Positions 33,672-41,867 of a stretch of DNA of 64,000 nucleotides are shown here, one piece after another. Under the pieces are notes generated by a model, which saw only the letters and a program-made list of their open reading frames with translations, was not told where the DNA came from and did no database searches. Origin of the DNA: Clostridiales bacterium (GTDB taxonomy: Bacteria; Bacillota; Clostridia; Oscillospirales; Acutalibacteraceae); the NCBI GenBank assembly GCA_019416455.1, contig DXXG01000005.1, positions 37,649 through 101,648 of the forward strand, given 5' to 3'. The translations under genes were made by a program, and so were the position numbers. The first letter of the stretch is position 1; each line of letters begins with the position of its first letter.

Positions 33672-35027
33672 ATGACTCCAAAAGAACTTCTCTTTGCAAC
33701 ACTGCGTCACGAGGTCACACCCCGTGCCCCGTGGGTTCCTTTTTCTGGGGTCCACTCCGGCTTTTTGACCGGTACGGACGCCATCCAGGTCCTGACCGAT
33801 GAGGACGCGCTGGTAAACTCCCTTCTGGCTGTCAACCGTCTTTACAAACCGGACGGTCAGCCGGTTGTCTTTGACCTTCAGCTGGAAGCGGAGATCCTTG
33901 GCTGTGAATTGGTATGGACCAAAGACGGTCCTCCCAGCGTATCCAGTCATCCCCTGGCGGATACTATGACGGTCCCCTGCCGCTGCACTCTTCCCACCCC
34001 GGAAAAAGGACGTCTCCCTCTGGTACTTAACGCCATGCGGCGGATGAAACAGGAAGTGGGCGACACCACCGCCCTCTATGGGCTGATCTGCGGTCCTTTC
34101 ACCCTGGCGTCCCATTTGCGGGGCAACGATCTTTTCATGGACATGTACGACGACGAAGAGTATGTCCAGCAACTGCTGGCGTTCTGCACGGAGTGCGGGA
34201 AACGCATGAGCGACTATTTCATCGAAGCGGGCATGGACGTGATCGCAGTGGTAGATCCACTGGTTTCCCAAATCTCCAGCCAGCATTTTGAGGATTTCCT
34301 TTCCGGACCCTACAAGGAGCTATTCGATCATATTCGGGGCAAAGGGGTGTTCTCCTCATTCTTCGTGTGCGGCGACGCCACCCGGAATATTGAAGCTATG
34401 TGCCAAACTGGCCCGGATTCCATCTGTGTGGACGAAAACGTGGATATTATCGCGGCCAAAGCAATCACCGATCGGTACAATATCGTGATCGGCGGCAACA
34501 TTCCCCTGACCTCCATCATGCTGCACGGCAGCCAGCAGGACAATATGAAGTATGTGGTGAACCTGCTGGACAAGCTGCCTGAATACCGCAATTTTATCGT
34601 GGCTCCCGGGTGTGACATGCCCTACGCAGTGCCGGTGGAGAACGCCATTGGCGCGGCACAGGCCGCCTTGGAGACCGAAAGCGTCCGTAAAATGGTGGAG
34701 AATTACATTTCCGACACCTTCGACGCGGACGTAGAACTTCCGGATTACGAACATCTCTCCCATCCGTTGGTGGAAGTGTGTACTCTGGACAGCGCCACCT
34801 GCGCCGCCTGCACATACATGATGGGCGCGGCGACAGAAGCCAAAGAGCGCTTCGGCGATGCCATCGATATGGTGGAATACAAATTCACTGTCAAAGAAAA
34901 CATTGCCCGTTTCAAAAAAATGGGGGTACAAAAACTTCCCAGCATCTACATCAATGGCGAGCTGAAATTCTCCTCTTTGATCCCCAGCAAAGAAGAACTG
35001 GATGCCGCCATCCGGGAAGTTATGTGA
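33672..35027 (+). CDS. UroD-family methyltransferase fused to a C-terminal thioredoxin-like domain
   Basis: 451 residues. Residues 1-345 form a uroporphyrinogen-decarboxylase-type barrel like the MtaA/MtbA and CmuA corrinoid methyltransferases. Residues 365-450 form a separate thioredoxin/glutaredoxin-like domain (VEVCTLDSATCAAC at 368-380 with C377-A-A-C380, and the cis-proline segment KLPSIYING). In MtaA-type enzymes zinc is held by H-x-C plus a later Cys. Here the first site reads F-V-C-G-D (232-235), so the histidine is replaced, while PGC (312-314) remains. The start is ATG at 33672 (AAGG 8 nt upstream) rather than the GTG at 33663. The second gene in the cluster is probably a methyl acceptor or donor enzyme for the corrinoid protein. 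The redox domain suggests a thiol or disulfide step. Confidence 0.9.
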   Translation: MTPKELLFATLRHEVTPRAPWVPFSGVHSGFLTGTDAIQVLTDEDALVNSLLAVNRLYKPDGQPVVFDLQLEAEILGCELVWTKDGPPSVSSHPLADTMTVPCRCTLPTPEKGRLPLVLNAMRRMKQEVGDTTALYGLICGPFTLASHLRGNDLFMDMYDDEEYVQQLLAFCTECGKRMSDYFIEAGMDVIAVVDPLVSQISSQHFEDFLSGPYKELFDHIRGKGVFSSFFVCGDATRNIEAMCQTGPDSICVDENVDIIAAKAITDRYNIVIGGNIPLTSIMLHGSQQDNMKYVVNLLDKLPEYRNFIVAPGCDMPYAVPVENAIGAAQAALETESVRKMVENYISDTFDADVELPDYEHLSHPLVEVCTLDSATCAACTYMMGAATEAKERFGDAIDMVEYKFTVKENIARFKKMGVQKLPSIYINGELKFSSLIPSKEELDAAIREVM

Positions 35028-35078
35028 TTTTTTATCCCACCTGGAACTGCCTGGGGGCTGTTTCTGAAAGGATCGTTT

Positions 35079-35984
35079 ATGGATGTATATTTGATCACCG
35101 GTTTTTTAGGCGCGGGAAAGACCACCTTTCTTAGAGAATTTATGCGCCAGTTCAAGGGCCGGAAGCTGAATCTCATTGTGAACGAATTCGGCAAAGCCGG
35201 GGTGGACGGAGCCCTTTTGCGGGATGTGAACGCTGTTCTGGCCGAGATCACCAACGGATCTATTTTCTGCGCCTGCCGTCTGGACAAATTTGAGGAAGAA
35301 CTGCACCGCTGCCTGTCCCACATGGCTGATGTGGTGATCGTGGAAGCGTCCGGTCTCTCAGATCCCACCAGTGTACAGACCGTTTTAGGGAAACCGGAAT
35401 TTTCTGACATTCAATACCGGGGCAGTGTGTGCCTTGTGGATACGCCCAGACTGGAACGGATCGTCCACACTGCCCGAGTATGCCCCAAACAGCTGATGGT
35501 CAGCAGCCTGGTGCTTCTTAATAAAACCGATCTTGCAACCAAAGAACAGGTGGACCACGCCACATCCGCAGTAAAGGAACTCAACCCTGAGGCGGTGATC
35601 CACCCCACACAGTTTGGAGCCTTCCACCCTGACTGGATGGACCAGATCCATCCCCTGAGAGGAATGGAGGATATTGGACAGCCTGATATCCGGCTGCAAA
35701 AGCAGCTGATCCAAATCGATCCCTCTATGACTGTGGCGCAGCTCATCAGCGCGCTGCGTATGATCGCGGAGGACACCTGGCGGATCAAAGGGTTCGCCCT
35801 GTTGGAAAACCGCCGCCTATTGATTGACTGTATCGGTCCAAATGTGAGCGTTCACGATACGGAGATCCTCACAGAGTCGGAAAACCAGCTGGTATTGCTG
35901 GCCGGTCCCGGTATGCCGTTACGCCGGGCAGTCAAGCAGGCGGTCCAGTGGTACCCCGGACTCATTCAGGAGGTTTGGGAATGA
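35079..35984 (+). CDS. COG0523 (CobW/G3E family) GTPase, metallochaperone-like
   Basis: 301 residues. Walker A GFLGAGKTT (residues 8-16), NEFG (35-38), metal-site segment FCACR (63-67), VVEASGLSDP (Walker B/switch) and NKTD specificity motif, then a C-terminal CobW_C-like domain. In this family a CxCC motif binds Zn, Ni or Co; here it reads C-A-C-R, so the last cysteine is missing. COG0523 GTPases insert or deliver metals to target enzymes. Inside a corrinoid/methyltransferase operon it is likely to load metal into a UroD-type enzyme or help corrinoid handling (inference). It overlaps the radical SAM gene by 4 nt. Confidence 0.92.
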   Translation: MDVYLITGFLGAGKTTFLREFMRQFKGRKLNLIVNEFGKAGVDGALLRDVNAVLAEITNGSIFCACRLDKFEEELHRCLSHMADVVIVEASGLSDPTSVQTVLGKPEFSDIQYRGSVCLVDTPRLERIVHTARVCPKQLMVSSLVLLNKTDLATKEQVDHATSAVKELNPEAVIHPTQFGAFHPDWMDQIHPLRGMEDIGQPDIRLQKQLIQIDPSMTVAQLISALRMIAEDTWRIKGFALLENRRLLIDCIGPNVSVHDTEILTESENQLVLLAGPGMPLRRAVKQAVQWYPGLIQEVWE

Positions 35985-36937
35985 TCGAATCCATTTTGAA
36001 ACGATTTCATGAAGGGCAGGAACTGGACAAAAGGGATCTTTGCTCTCTGCTGTCCGTATCCGTGGGAAGCGGCGAATATTACAGCCTGCTGGCGGCGGCA
36101 AACGGGTATTCCCGCAAAGCCTTTGATGGAAAAGGGCTTATATTCGGGCAGATCGGCCTGGATGTTCAGCCCTGCCCAGTCAACTGCCGTTTTTGCAGCT
36201 TGGCCGCCGATGTGCTGAAAGGACACGCCCCCATCATCCGGGATATGGAACAGACCGTGCAGCTGGCGAAACAGTTAGCGGCAGAGGGAGCGGCCGATAT
36301 CTTTTTGATGACAACGGCCGAATTCCCAAAAGATCTTTTTTTGGAATATGGCAGCGCGGTACGGAGCATCCTTCCTTCCCACGTTCGGTTAGTGGCCAAT
36401 GTGGGTGACTTCGACGAGGAGTACGCCTGCAAACTTCGGAAGGCGGGATTCACCGGCGTATACCATATCTGCCGTCTGGGCGAAGGGATTGATACCGGGA
36501 TACCAGTGGAAACACGGGTGCGAACCATGGACGCCGTCAAGTCGGCCAGCTTGGAACTTTACTATTGCGTGGAACCTATCGGTCCGGAACACACCAACGA
36601 ACAGCTGGTAGAGGAAATACTCCGGCCCCGGCAGTATCCCGTAAACGTGATGGCTGTCATGAAACGCACCGCTGTGCCAGGTACCCCACTTGCCGAAAAG
36701 GGCGAGATCTCCGCGGCGCGGCTTGCTCAGATATGCGCTGCGGCCACATTGGCAATGCGCCCTCAAAGGGCCATGTGCGTACACGAGCCGGACGAGCTGT
36801 GTTTGATGGCCGGAGCGAACCAGCTGTACGCCGAGTGCGGAGCCAACCCCCGAGACACTGAGAGGGAAACAAGCAAAGGGCGCGGATTTTCCATCGCGGA
36901 CGCCAGTGCCCTGCTGCAAAAAACAGAATGGAGCTAA
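35981..36937 (+). CDS. BioB/HydE/PylB-like radical SAM protein
   Basis: 318 residues. The 4Fe-4S/SAM motif is C65-P-V-N-C69-R-F-C72. The barrel ends with AGANQLYAECGANPRDTE, which resembles the C-terminal (AG)AN...NP(R) segment of biotin synthase-type enzymes. The family includes BioB, HydE, HydG and PylB, which make cofactors or modified amino acids. None of the usual biotin, hydrogenase or pyrrolysine partner genes is here. The AGGAGG site lies inside the end of the COG0523 gene and the genes overlap (ATGA), so both are co-translated. The role in the methyltransferase cluster is unknown; cofactor or active-site maturation is a reasonable guess. Confidence 0.88.
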   Translation: MIESILKRFHEGQELDKRDLCSLLSVSVGSGEYYSLLAAANGYSRKAFDGKGLIFGQIGLDVQPCPVNCRFCSLAADVLKGHAPIIRDMEQTVQLAKQLAAEGAADIFLMTTAEFPKDLFLEYGSAVRSILPSHVRLVANVGDFDEEYACKLRKAGFTGVYHICRLGEGIDTGIPVETRVRTMDAVKSASLELYYCVEPIGPEHTNEQLVEEILRPRQYPVNVMAVMKRTAVPGTPLAEKGEISAARLAQICAAATLAMRPQRAMCVHEPDELCLMAGANQLYAECGANPRDTERETSKGRGFSIADASALLQKTEWS

Positions 36938-36941
36938 AGGG

Positions 36942-37490
36942 ATGAATGAAGCGAACGAATTGATTTCCACCCTACTGGATTGGGGCGCTTACCGGGCCGG
37001 TATCATCCCAGTAAACGCCATCCAATTTGAGCCGGAATTCCGGAAGTTGTGCGAGTCCAACGCCTGCGGGATGTACGGCAAAAGCTGGATGTGTCCTCCC
37101 AGCGTGGGCCCGGTGGACCAACTGATCGCCAAGGCCAAGACCTATCGTTGGGCGCTGGTCTACCAGACGGTGGATGAACTGGAGGACAGTTACGATTTTG
37201 AAGGCATGATGGAAGCCGGCCAAAGGATGAACCAACTGACCCAACGGATACGCGGATCCTTCCCGGACACATTCGGGACAGACGCCCTTCATCTCGGCGC
37301 AGGCGGATGCCGCCAATGCAGTGTGTGCGCGAAACAGGAAGACAAGCCTTGCCGTTTCCCGGAAAAAGCGCTGGCTTCTCTGGAAGCCTATGGCATTAAC
37401 GTATCCCACCTTGCGAAGCTGGCAGACATGAACTATATAAACGGCCAGAACACAGTCACCTATTTTGGCGCTGTGCTGTTTGGCCACTGA
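36942..37490 (+). CDS. DUF2284 cysteine-rich metalloprotein
   Basis: 182 residues, matching DUF2284 (a predicted metal-binding family common in anaerobes). Cysteines at 37, 42 and 51 (CESNACGMYGKSWMCPPSVG) and a second set at 123, 126, 129 and 137 (GGCRQCSVC...PCRFPEKA) suggest one or two Fe-S clusters. The function is unknown in general; members often sit beside corrinoid or radical SAM enzymes. It starts 4 nt after the radical SAM stop and likely acts as an electron donor or accessory to that enzyme (inference). Confidence 0.85.
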   Translation: MNEANELISTLLDWGAYRAGIIPVNAIQFEPEFRKLCESNACGMYGKSWMCPPSVGPVDQLIAKAKTYRWALVYQTVDELEDSYDFEGMMEAGQRMNQLTQRIRGSFPDTFGTDALHLGAGGCRQCSVCAKQEDKPCRFPEKALASLEAYGINVSHLAKLADMNYINGQNTVTYFGAVLFGH

Positions 37491-37505
37491 AAGTGAAGAA
37501 CGCTT

Positions 37506-38996
37506 ATGGCTGTTGTCAAAATCAATGGAATTTCCCGCAGAGTGGAAGAGGGGACGCTCCTCAGCGAGCTGACAGATCCCCATTTCCACCTGGAAACTCC
37601 CTGCGGCGGGATGGGACGCTGCGGAAAATGCCGCGTGGTCGCCCACGGCACTCTAAGTCCCCCCTCCGCTGAGGAAAAAGAGCTGCTCACAGCAGACGCG
37701 CTCGCCAGCGGGGTGCGTCTTGCCTGCTGTACCCGCGTCTTGGGGGATTGTCAGATCACGGTAAACGCTGTGTCACAAGCCCATGTGCTGGGCAGCCAAG
37801 GGGAGTTTCTCCCCCAGGCGCCTATGTTTTCCCGCTGGGGCGCAGCCGTCGACATCGGTACCACCACAGTGGCAGCTTGTCTATTCAACCGGGATGGAAC
37901 CATGCTGGCGCAAGCCGGATGCATGAATCCACAGGCATGCTGGGGAGCGGATGTGATCACTCGTATCGGCGCGGCGCTGAACGGAAAGTCCCAAGCGCTT
38001 GCTGAAAGCGTCCGAGATTCTATAAACACTTTGCTGAAGGATATGGCGGCGCAGGCCGGTATCAGTCCGGAAGATCTGGATGGGGTAGTTATCACCGGCA
38101 ACACGGCCATGCTGTACCTTTTGACCGAAACAGATCCCGACTGCCTCTCCCACGCTCCCTTTGAAGCGGACCGCTTGTTTGGGGAAACACTGAGCGGCGC
38201 AGAACTAGGATTGTGTTGTGGGGAAGCAGCGGTGTATCTCCCCCGCTGCGTTTCCGCCTTTGTGGGAGCGGACACATCCACCGCGCTGTTAGCCAGTGGG
38301 ATCATCCAGCGTGGCGGAACGCGGATGCTGGCGGACATAGGGACGAACGGCGAGATCGCTTTGTGGGACAACGGTTCCCTGCTGTGCTGCTCTACGGCTG
38401 CCGGGCCTGCCTTTGAGGGAGCGGGGATCACCATGGGAATGCCTGGCCGGGACGGCGCGGTGGATCATGTGGAGGTAAGAGACAACGCCCTTCAGGCCCA
38501 TGTGCTGGGCGAAGGTGAAGCCACCGGCATCTGCGGCAGCGGCGTGGTAGACGCGCTGGCATGTTTGCTGGAAACACAGCAGATGGACGAAACCGGCTTT
38601 CTGGATCCGGACCCCGCAGTGATCTGCGGCAAAGTGATCCTGACACAAAAGGACGTGCGTGCCGTACAGCTTGCCAAAAGCGCTGTGGCAGCAGGCATCA
38701 TCACTTTACTGAAAACCGCGGGACGGGATATGGCGCAGGTAGAGGAATTAGCTATCGCAGGCGGATTCGGCAGTTACCTGAACACAGCCAGCGCAGGCCG
38801 TATCGGACTGATCCCGGACAAATTGGTTCCCTGTGTAAATGTGTTGGGAAACGCGGCATTACAGGGGGCGGCCATGCTTTTGCTGGACCAGACCCTCATT
38901 GGTCCTTGGGAGGAACAAATACTCCACGCCCGGACCATCGACCTCACCTCCAACCCACTGTTTTTACAGGAATATACCGACGGTATGTTTTTTTAG
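37506..38996 (+). CDS. Corrinoid activation protein (2Fe-2S plus ASKHA ATPase, RACE/DUF4445 type)
   Basis: 496 residues. The N-terminal plant-type ferredoxin domain has C33-x5-C39-x2-C42 and C74. A linker precedes an ASKHA ATPase domain with the phosphate loops DIGTTTVAA and DIGTNGEIAL and the adenosine motif GGFGSYL. These proteins use ATP to reduce inactive cob(II)amide to cob(I)amide on the corrinoid protein. Presence of an activator confirms that the cluster works through a redox-sensitive corrinoid methyl carrier. Start 37506 with a GAA-rich weak site 15 nt after the DUF2284 gene. Confidence 0.93.
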   Translation: MAVVKINGISRRVEEGTLLSELTDPHFHLETPCGGMGRCGKCRVVAHGTLSPPSAEEKELLTADALASGVRLACCTRVLGDCQITVNAVSQAHVLGSQGEFLPQAPMFSRWGAAVDIGTTTVAACLFNRDGTMLAQAGCMNPQACWGADVITRIGAALNGKSQALAESVRDSINTLLKDMAAQAGISPEDLDGVVITGNTAMLYLLTETDPDCLSHAPFEADRLFGETLSGAELGLCCGEAAVYLPRCVSAFVGADTSTALLASGIIQRGGTRMLADIGTNGEIALWDNGSLLCCSTAAGPAFEGAGITMGMPGRDGAVDHVEVRDNALQAHVLGEGEATGICGSGVVDALACLLETQQMDETGFLDPDPAVICGKVILTQKDVRAVQLAKSAVAAGIITLLKTAGRDMAQVEELAIAGGFGSYLNTASAGRIGLIPDKLVPCVNVLGNAALQGAAMLLLDQTLIGPWEEQILHARTIDLTSNPLFLQEYTDGMFF

Positions 38997-39096
38997 CATG
39001 CTCTCCGCACCATTCCTGTTGTAGGCGAGGTGGGATACATCCCATATCTTCTCAAGCCATGGGATAACGCAGTTACAGAGAAAGAAGGTATCGATC

Positions 39097-40143
39097 ATGA
39101 CTTCCAAAGAAAGAGTGCGCGCGGCTATTTGCCATAAATCGCCTGACCGCACTCCCGCCGCTTTCGAGGCTGTTTCCACAGTCTGCGAGAAGCTGATGAA
39201 ACATCATGGTTTCTCAGAATACGACCAGCTGCTGGAGCACTTCGCAGTGGACATCGTTTCTGTTGGGCCAAACTATATTGGGCCGGAATTAAAGTCCTGG
39301 AAAGATCAAAACGGCAATTTGGTCACGCAGTCTTGCTGGGGATTCGAAACTACCTATCACTGGACCGGAAGGGAATACAATGGGATAACCTCAAAATATC
39401 CTATCCCCACACTGGAAACCCTGGAAGATCTGGATCGATACCGTTTTCCTGATCCGGATTGGTTCGACTATGAGTCTATCAAAAAGGAATGTGAAGCCCA
39501 TCGGGACAAAGCCATTATCGTTGGCCATGAAGGACCTTTCCAGTTCGCCACCTTCTTGATGCCCATGGAAGAAATGTTTGTCCTGATGATGGAAGAACCT
39601 GACCTGATCAAAGAATTTCTCAATCGAATGGTTTCGTTTGAGTTGGAATATTACGATCGGATCTTCAAAGCGGCGGATGGGCAGATCGACATCCTCCGCC
39701 CCCACGATGACTACGGCACACAGATCTCCCTGCTTTTCAGCGTGGATACTTGGAAAGAGTTTTTTAAAGAGAACACCAAGAAGCTGGTGGATCTTGCCCA
39801 CAAATATGGCGCGTTTTATCAGCAGCATTCCTGCGGATGTGTGGAGCCCCTCATTCCCCACTTTATCGACTGCGGCGTGGACGTCTTTGAGCCTTTGCAA
39901 AAGGTCTCCGGCTTGGAGCCGGAAAACCTCCGGAGGAAATATGGCGGCAAAATAGCGTTCCACGGCGGGATCGACACACAGGACCTGCTCCCCCACGGCA
40001 CCCCGGAACAGGTCAAAAGCGAAGTGAAACGGTATATTGAGCAGCTGAATCAAGACGGAGGCTATATCCTGATGGCGAGTCAGGGCTTCGAGGGGGATGT
40101 CCCCATTGAAAATATCGAAGCCATTTATTCCGCAGAAAGATAA
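39097..40143 (+). CDS. UroD-family (MtaA/CmuA-like) methyltransferase, HSCG type
   Basis: 348 residues forming a UroD-type barrel. The H-S-C-G motif at 244-247 matches the zinc H-x-C of corrinoid methyltransferases. In the later position where MtaA-type enzymes have P-G-C, this protein reads GGYILMASQG, without a cysteine. This suggests a substrate-side (MT I) or distinct metal site rather than a classic MtaA. It is separated from the activator gene by 100 nt but on the same strand and probably in the same transcript. Not HemE: tetrapyrrole-decarboxylase arginine landmarks are not evident. Confidence 0.88.
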   Translation: MTSKERVRAAICHKSPDRTPAAFEAVSTVCEKLMKHHGFSEYDQLLEHFAVDIVSVGPNYIGPELKSWKDQNGNLVTQSCWGFETTYHWTGREYNGITSKYPIPTLETLEDLDRYRFPDPDWFDYESIKKECEAHRDKAIIVGHEGPFQFATFLMPMEEMFVLMMEEPDLIKEFLNRMVSFELEYYDRIFKAADGQIDILRPHDDYGTQISLLFSVDTWKEFFKENTKKLVDLAHKYGAFYQQHSCGCVEPLIPHFIDCGVDVFEPLQKVSGLEPENLRRKYGGKIAFHGGIDTQDLLPHGTPEQVKSEVKRYIEQLNQDGGYILMASQGFEGDVPIENIEAIYSAER

Positions 40144-40194
40144 ATCCCGCGGAACGGGAAAATAATCAACAGAAAGGAATCAGGTGGTTGAAAG

Positions 40195-41157
40195 ATGAGC
40201 AATCGGCAGGACTTCATTGATGCGATCAATCATCGCACAACACAGAAACATGTTCCTCTTTGGGAACTGCATTTCCATTTGTGGAAAAAGTTTTCCCAAG
40301 ACCGATTTGTATCCGGAAAGGATTTTTTAGCGTTAGGAGAAGCTGAAAAGCAGTACGCCATTTCGTCCGACGCGGAAATCATGGTGGAGATCGGCGAAAA
40401 GCTCCATTTTGGGGGCGTTTCCATTCCGGATATGCCTTGGGATTGCATTTACACATTGCCCCAGGAATATCGGGTCCAGTTGGTGTCCGAGCTCAAGAAA
40501 CGAAATCCTGATTTCAATGTGATCGCCGGAGCCGGCGGTGTGCTCAGTATGCCCTCTGGTTCAGAAGGGTATGAAGAATTTTGTTATCGCCTCTTTGATG
40601 AGCCTGAACAGATCGATGAGGAATGCGAAACCATGTTCCACAACTCCCTGAAAGTGATCGACAGCCTGATCGACGCGGGGATCGATGGCTTTTACATTCC
40701 TGCCGACGTAGCGGACAATCGGGCTCCGTTTTTCAATGGTGAGCAGTTGGAAAGATGGTATTACCCCTACCTGAAAAAGACCGTAGCTTATATGAAGCAG
40801 AAGGGGAAATTCGCCATCCTTCACACAGACGGAAATATCAACACCCTTCTGGATAATCTTTTGGCCACTGGCATTGATGGATTGCAGGCCATTGATCCTG
40901 TGGCGGGAATGGATATTGTAAAAGTGCATGAGGCTTGGAAAGGCAAAGCCTGCGTCTGCGGGAATCTGGATTGCGGGCTCATGCTCAACGGAACACCGGA
41001 TGCTGTTTATGAAGCGGCAGTTCAGCTGCTGCGTTCCTGCAAGGATGGCGGCGATTTTATTATGGGCAATTCCAACGCGGTAGCTTATGAGACCCCTGTG
41101 GAGAATTATCAAGCCATGATCCGGGCATGGGAGGACTACTCTTCCTATAATCATTGA
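40195..41157 (+). CDS. UroD-family methyltransferase-like protein, HTDG type
   Basis: 320 residues, a second UroD-like barrel with clear but distant similarity to its neighbour. The metal motif position reads H210-T-D-G213, so the zinc cysteine is an aspartate, and the C-terminal segment GGDFIMGNSNAVAYETPVEN also lacks the usual cysteine. It could be a substrate-binding methyltransferase with an altered metal centre, or a non-catalytic partner. It is last of the cluster and is followed by a hairpin terminator at 41193. Confidence 0.85.
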   Translation: MSNRQDFIDAINHRTTQKHVPLWELHFHLWKKFSQDRFVSGKDFLALGEAEKQYAISSDAEIMVEIGEKLHFGGVSIPDMPWDCIYTLPQEYRVQLVSELKKRNPDFNVIAGAGGVLSMPSGSEGYEEFCYRLFDEPEQIDEECETMFHNSLKVIDSLIDAGIDGFYIPADVADNRAPFFNGEQLERWYYPYLKKTVAYMKQKGKFAILHTDGNINTLLDNLLATGIDGLQAIDPVAGMDIVKVHEAWKGKACVCGNLDCGLMLNGTPDAVYEAAVQLLRSCKDGGDFIMGNSNAVAYETPVENYQAMIRAWEDYSSYNH

Positions 41158-41192
41158 AGTAAGAGTCTCTCCATGGACATATTCTTGAAACA

Positions 41193-41222
41193 GAGCGTCC
41201 CCCAACACAGGGACGCTTTGCT
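41193..41222 (+). terminator. Terminator of the methyltransferase cluster
   Basis: Stem AGCGTCCC / GGGACGCT with a 9-nt loop, followed by TTGCTT. The stem is good and the U-tract weak. Confidence 0.55.
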
Positions 41223-41324
41223 TCATCCCACACACAATGGGCGTTGATACCCCATACCCATCTTGACTAAAAACAGATAGAACCTAATTCTATACAAAGT
41301 GGTTATGACTAGGGAGGAAAGATC

Positions 41325-41636
41325 ATGCGTAAAGGATTCAAAATGAAACTGTTTCCAGGACAAGAGAAGGAATACCAACGCAGACACAATGAACTGTGGC
41401 CGGAAATGAAAGAGATGCTCCGCGCGCATGGGGCAAGTAATTATTCCATCTTTCTAGATCCGGATACTTTGACTCTGTTCGGATACATTGAGATCCAGGA
41501 TGAAGCCTTGTGGGAAGCTGCCGCTGATACCACCATCAACCGAAAGTGGTGGGATTATATGGCAGACATCATGGAATGTAATCCGGACAACAGCCCTGTT
41601 ACGGTAAATCTAAAGGAAGTATTCCATTTGGATTAA
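41325..41636 (+). CDS. rhaM: L-rhamnose mutarotase
   Basis: A 103-residue protein of the RhaM/YiiL (DUF718) family: MKLFPGQEKEYQRRHNELWPE near the start, FGYIEIQD, and the conserved KWWDYMADIMECNPDNSP. It interconverts alpha and beta anomers of L-rhamnose or related deoxy-sugars, feeding the isomerase. The ATG has AGGGAGG 7 nt upstream. It stands alone: no rhaA, rhaB or rhaD in the window. It therefore probably serves sugars imported by the adjacent ABC systems. Confidence 0.9.
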   Translation: MRKGFKMKLFPGQEKEYQRRHNELWPEMKEMLRAHGASNYSIFLDPDTLTLFGYIEIQDEALWEAAADTTINRKWWDYMADIMECNPDNSPVTVNLKEVFHLD

Positions 41637-41867
41637 AGGCCATGCGGAGGCTATCTGGTTACCACTGAGCGAATTGGCTTGTAAATAAAAGAAAGCGCGG
41701 GCAGGAATGGCGAATACCGTTCCTGCCCGTTGATTTCCTCTCACAAGATCCTGCCACATCATTTCCATACCATTGAAAAACTGGTCACGCTGTCTTCGGC
41801 TGATAATAAAAATCCCCGTGGAATGGCTTGAAGCCCTCCACGGGGATCTTTTAGTTAGAAGTAAGAT
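41637..41867. other. Convergent intergenic region with two hairpins
   Basis: No gene. CGGGCAGGAA / TTCCTGCCCG at 41699-41732 may end rhaM (weak T-tract). A second hairpin at 41812-41847 ends the ABC operon from the other side. Confidence 0.6.
41804..41848 (-). terminator. Terminator of the first ABC operon
   Basis: Minus strand stem ATCCCCGTGGA / TCCACGGGGAT, 14-nt loop, followed by TTTTATTAT. It lies 20 nt past the solute-binding protein stop. Confidence 0.8.

Noticed and set aside
33672..41157. HemE (uroporphyrinogen decarboxylase, haem synthesis)
   Set aside because: The context is a corrinoid protein and its activator; motifs and lengths fit methyltransferase branches, and no other haem genes are nearby.
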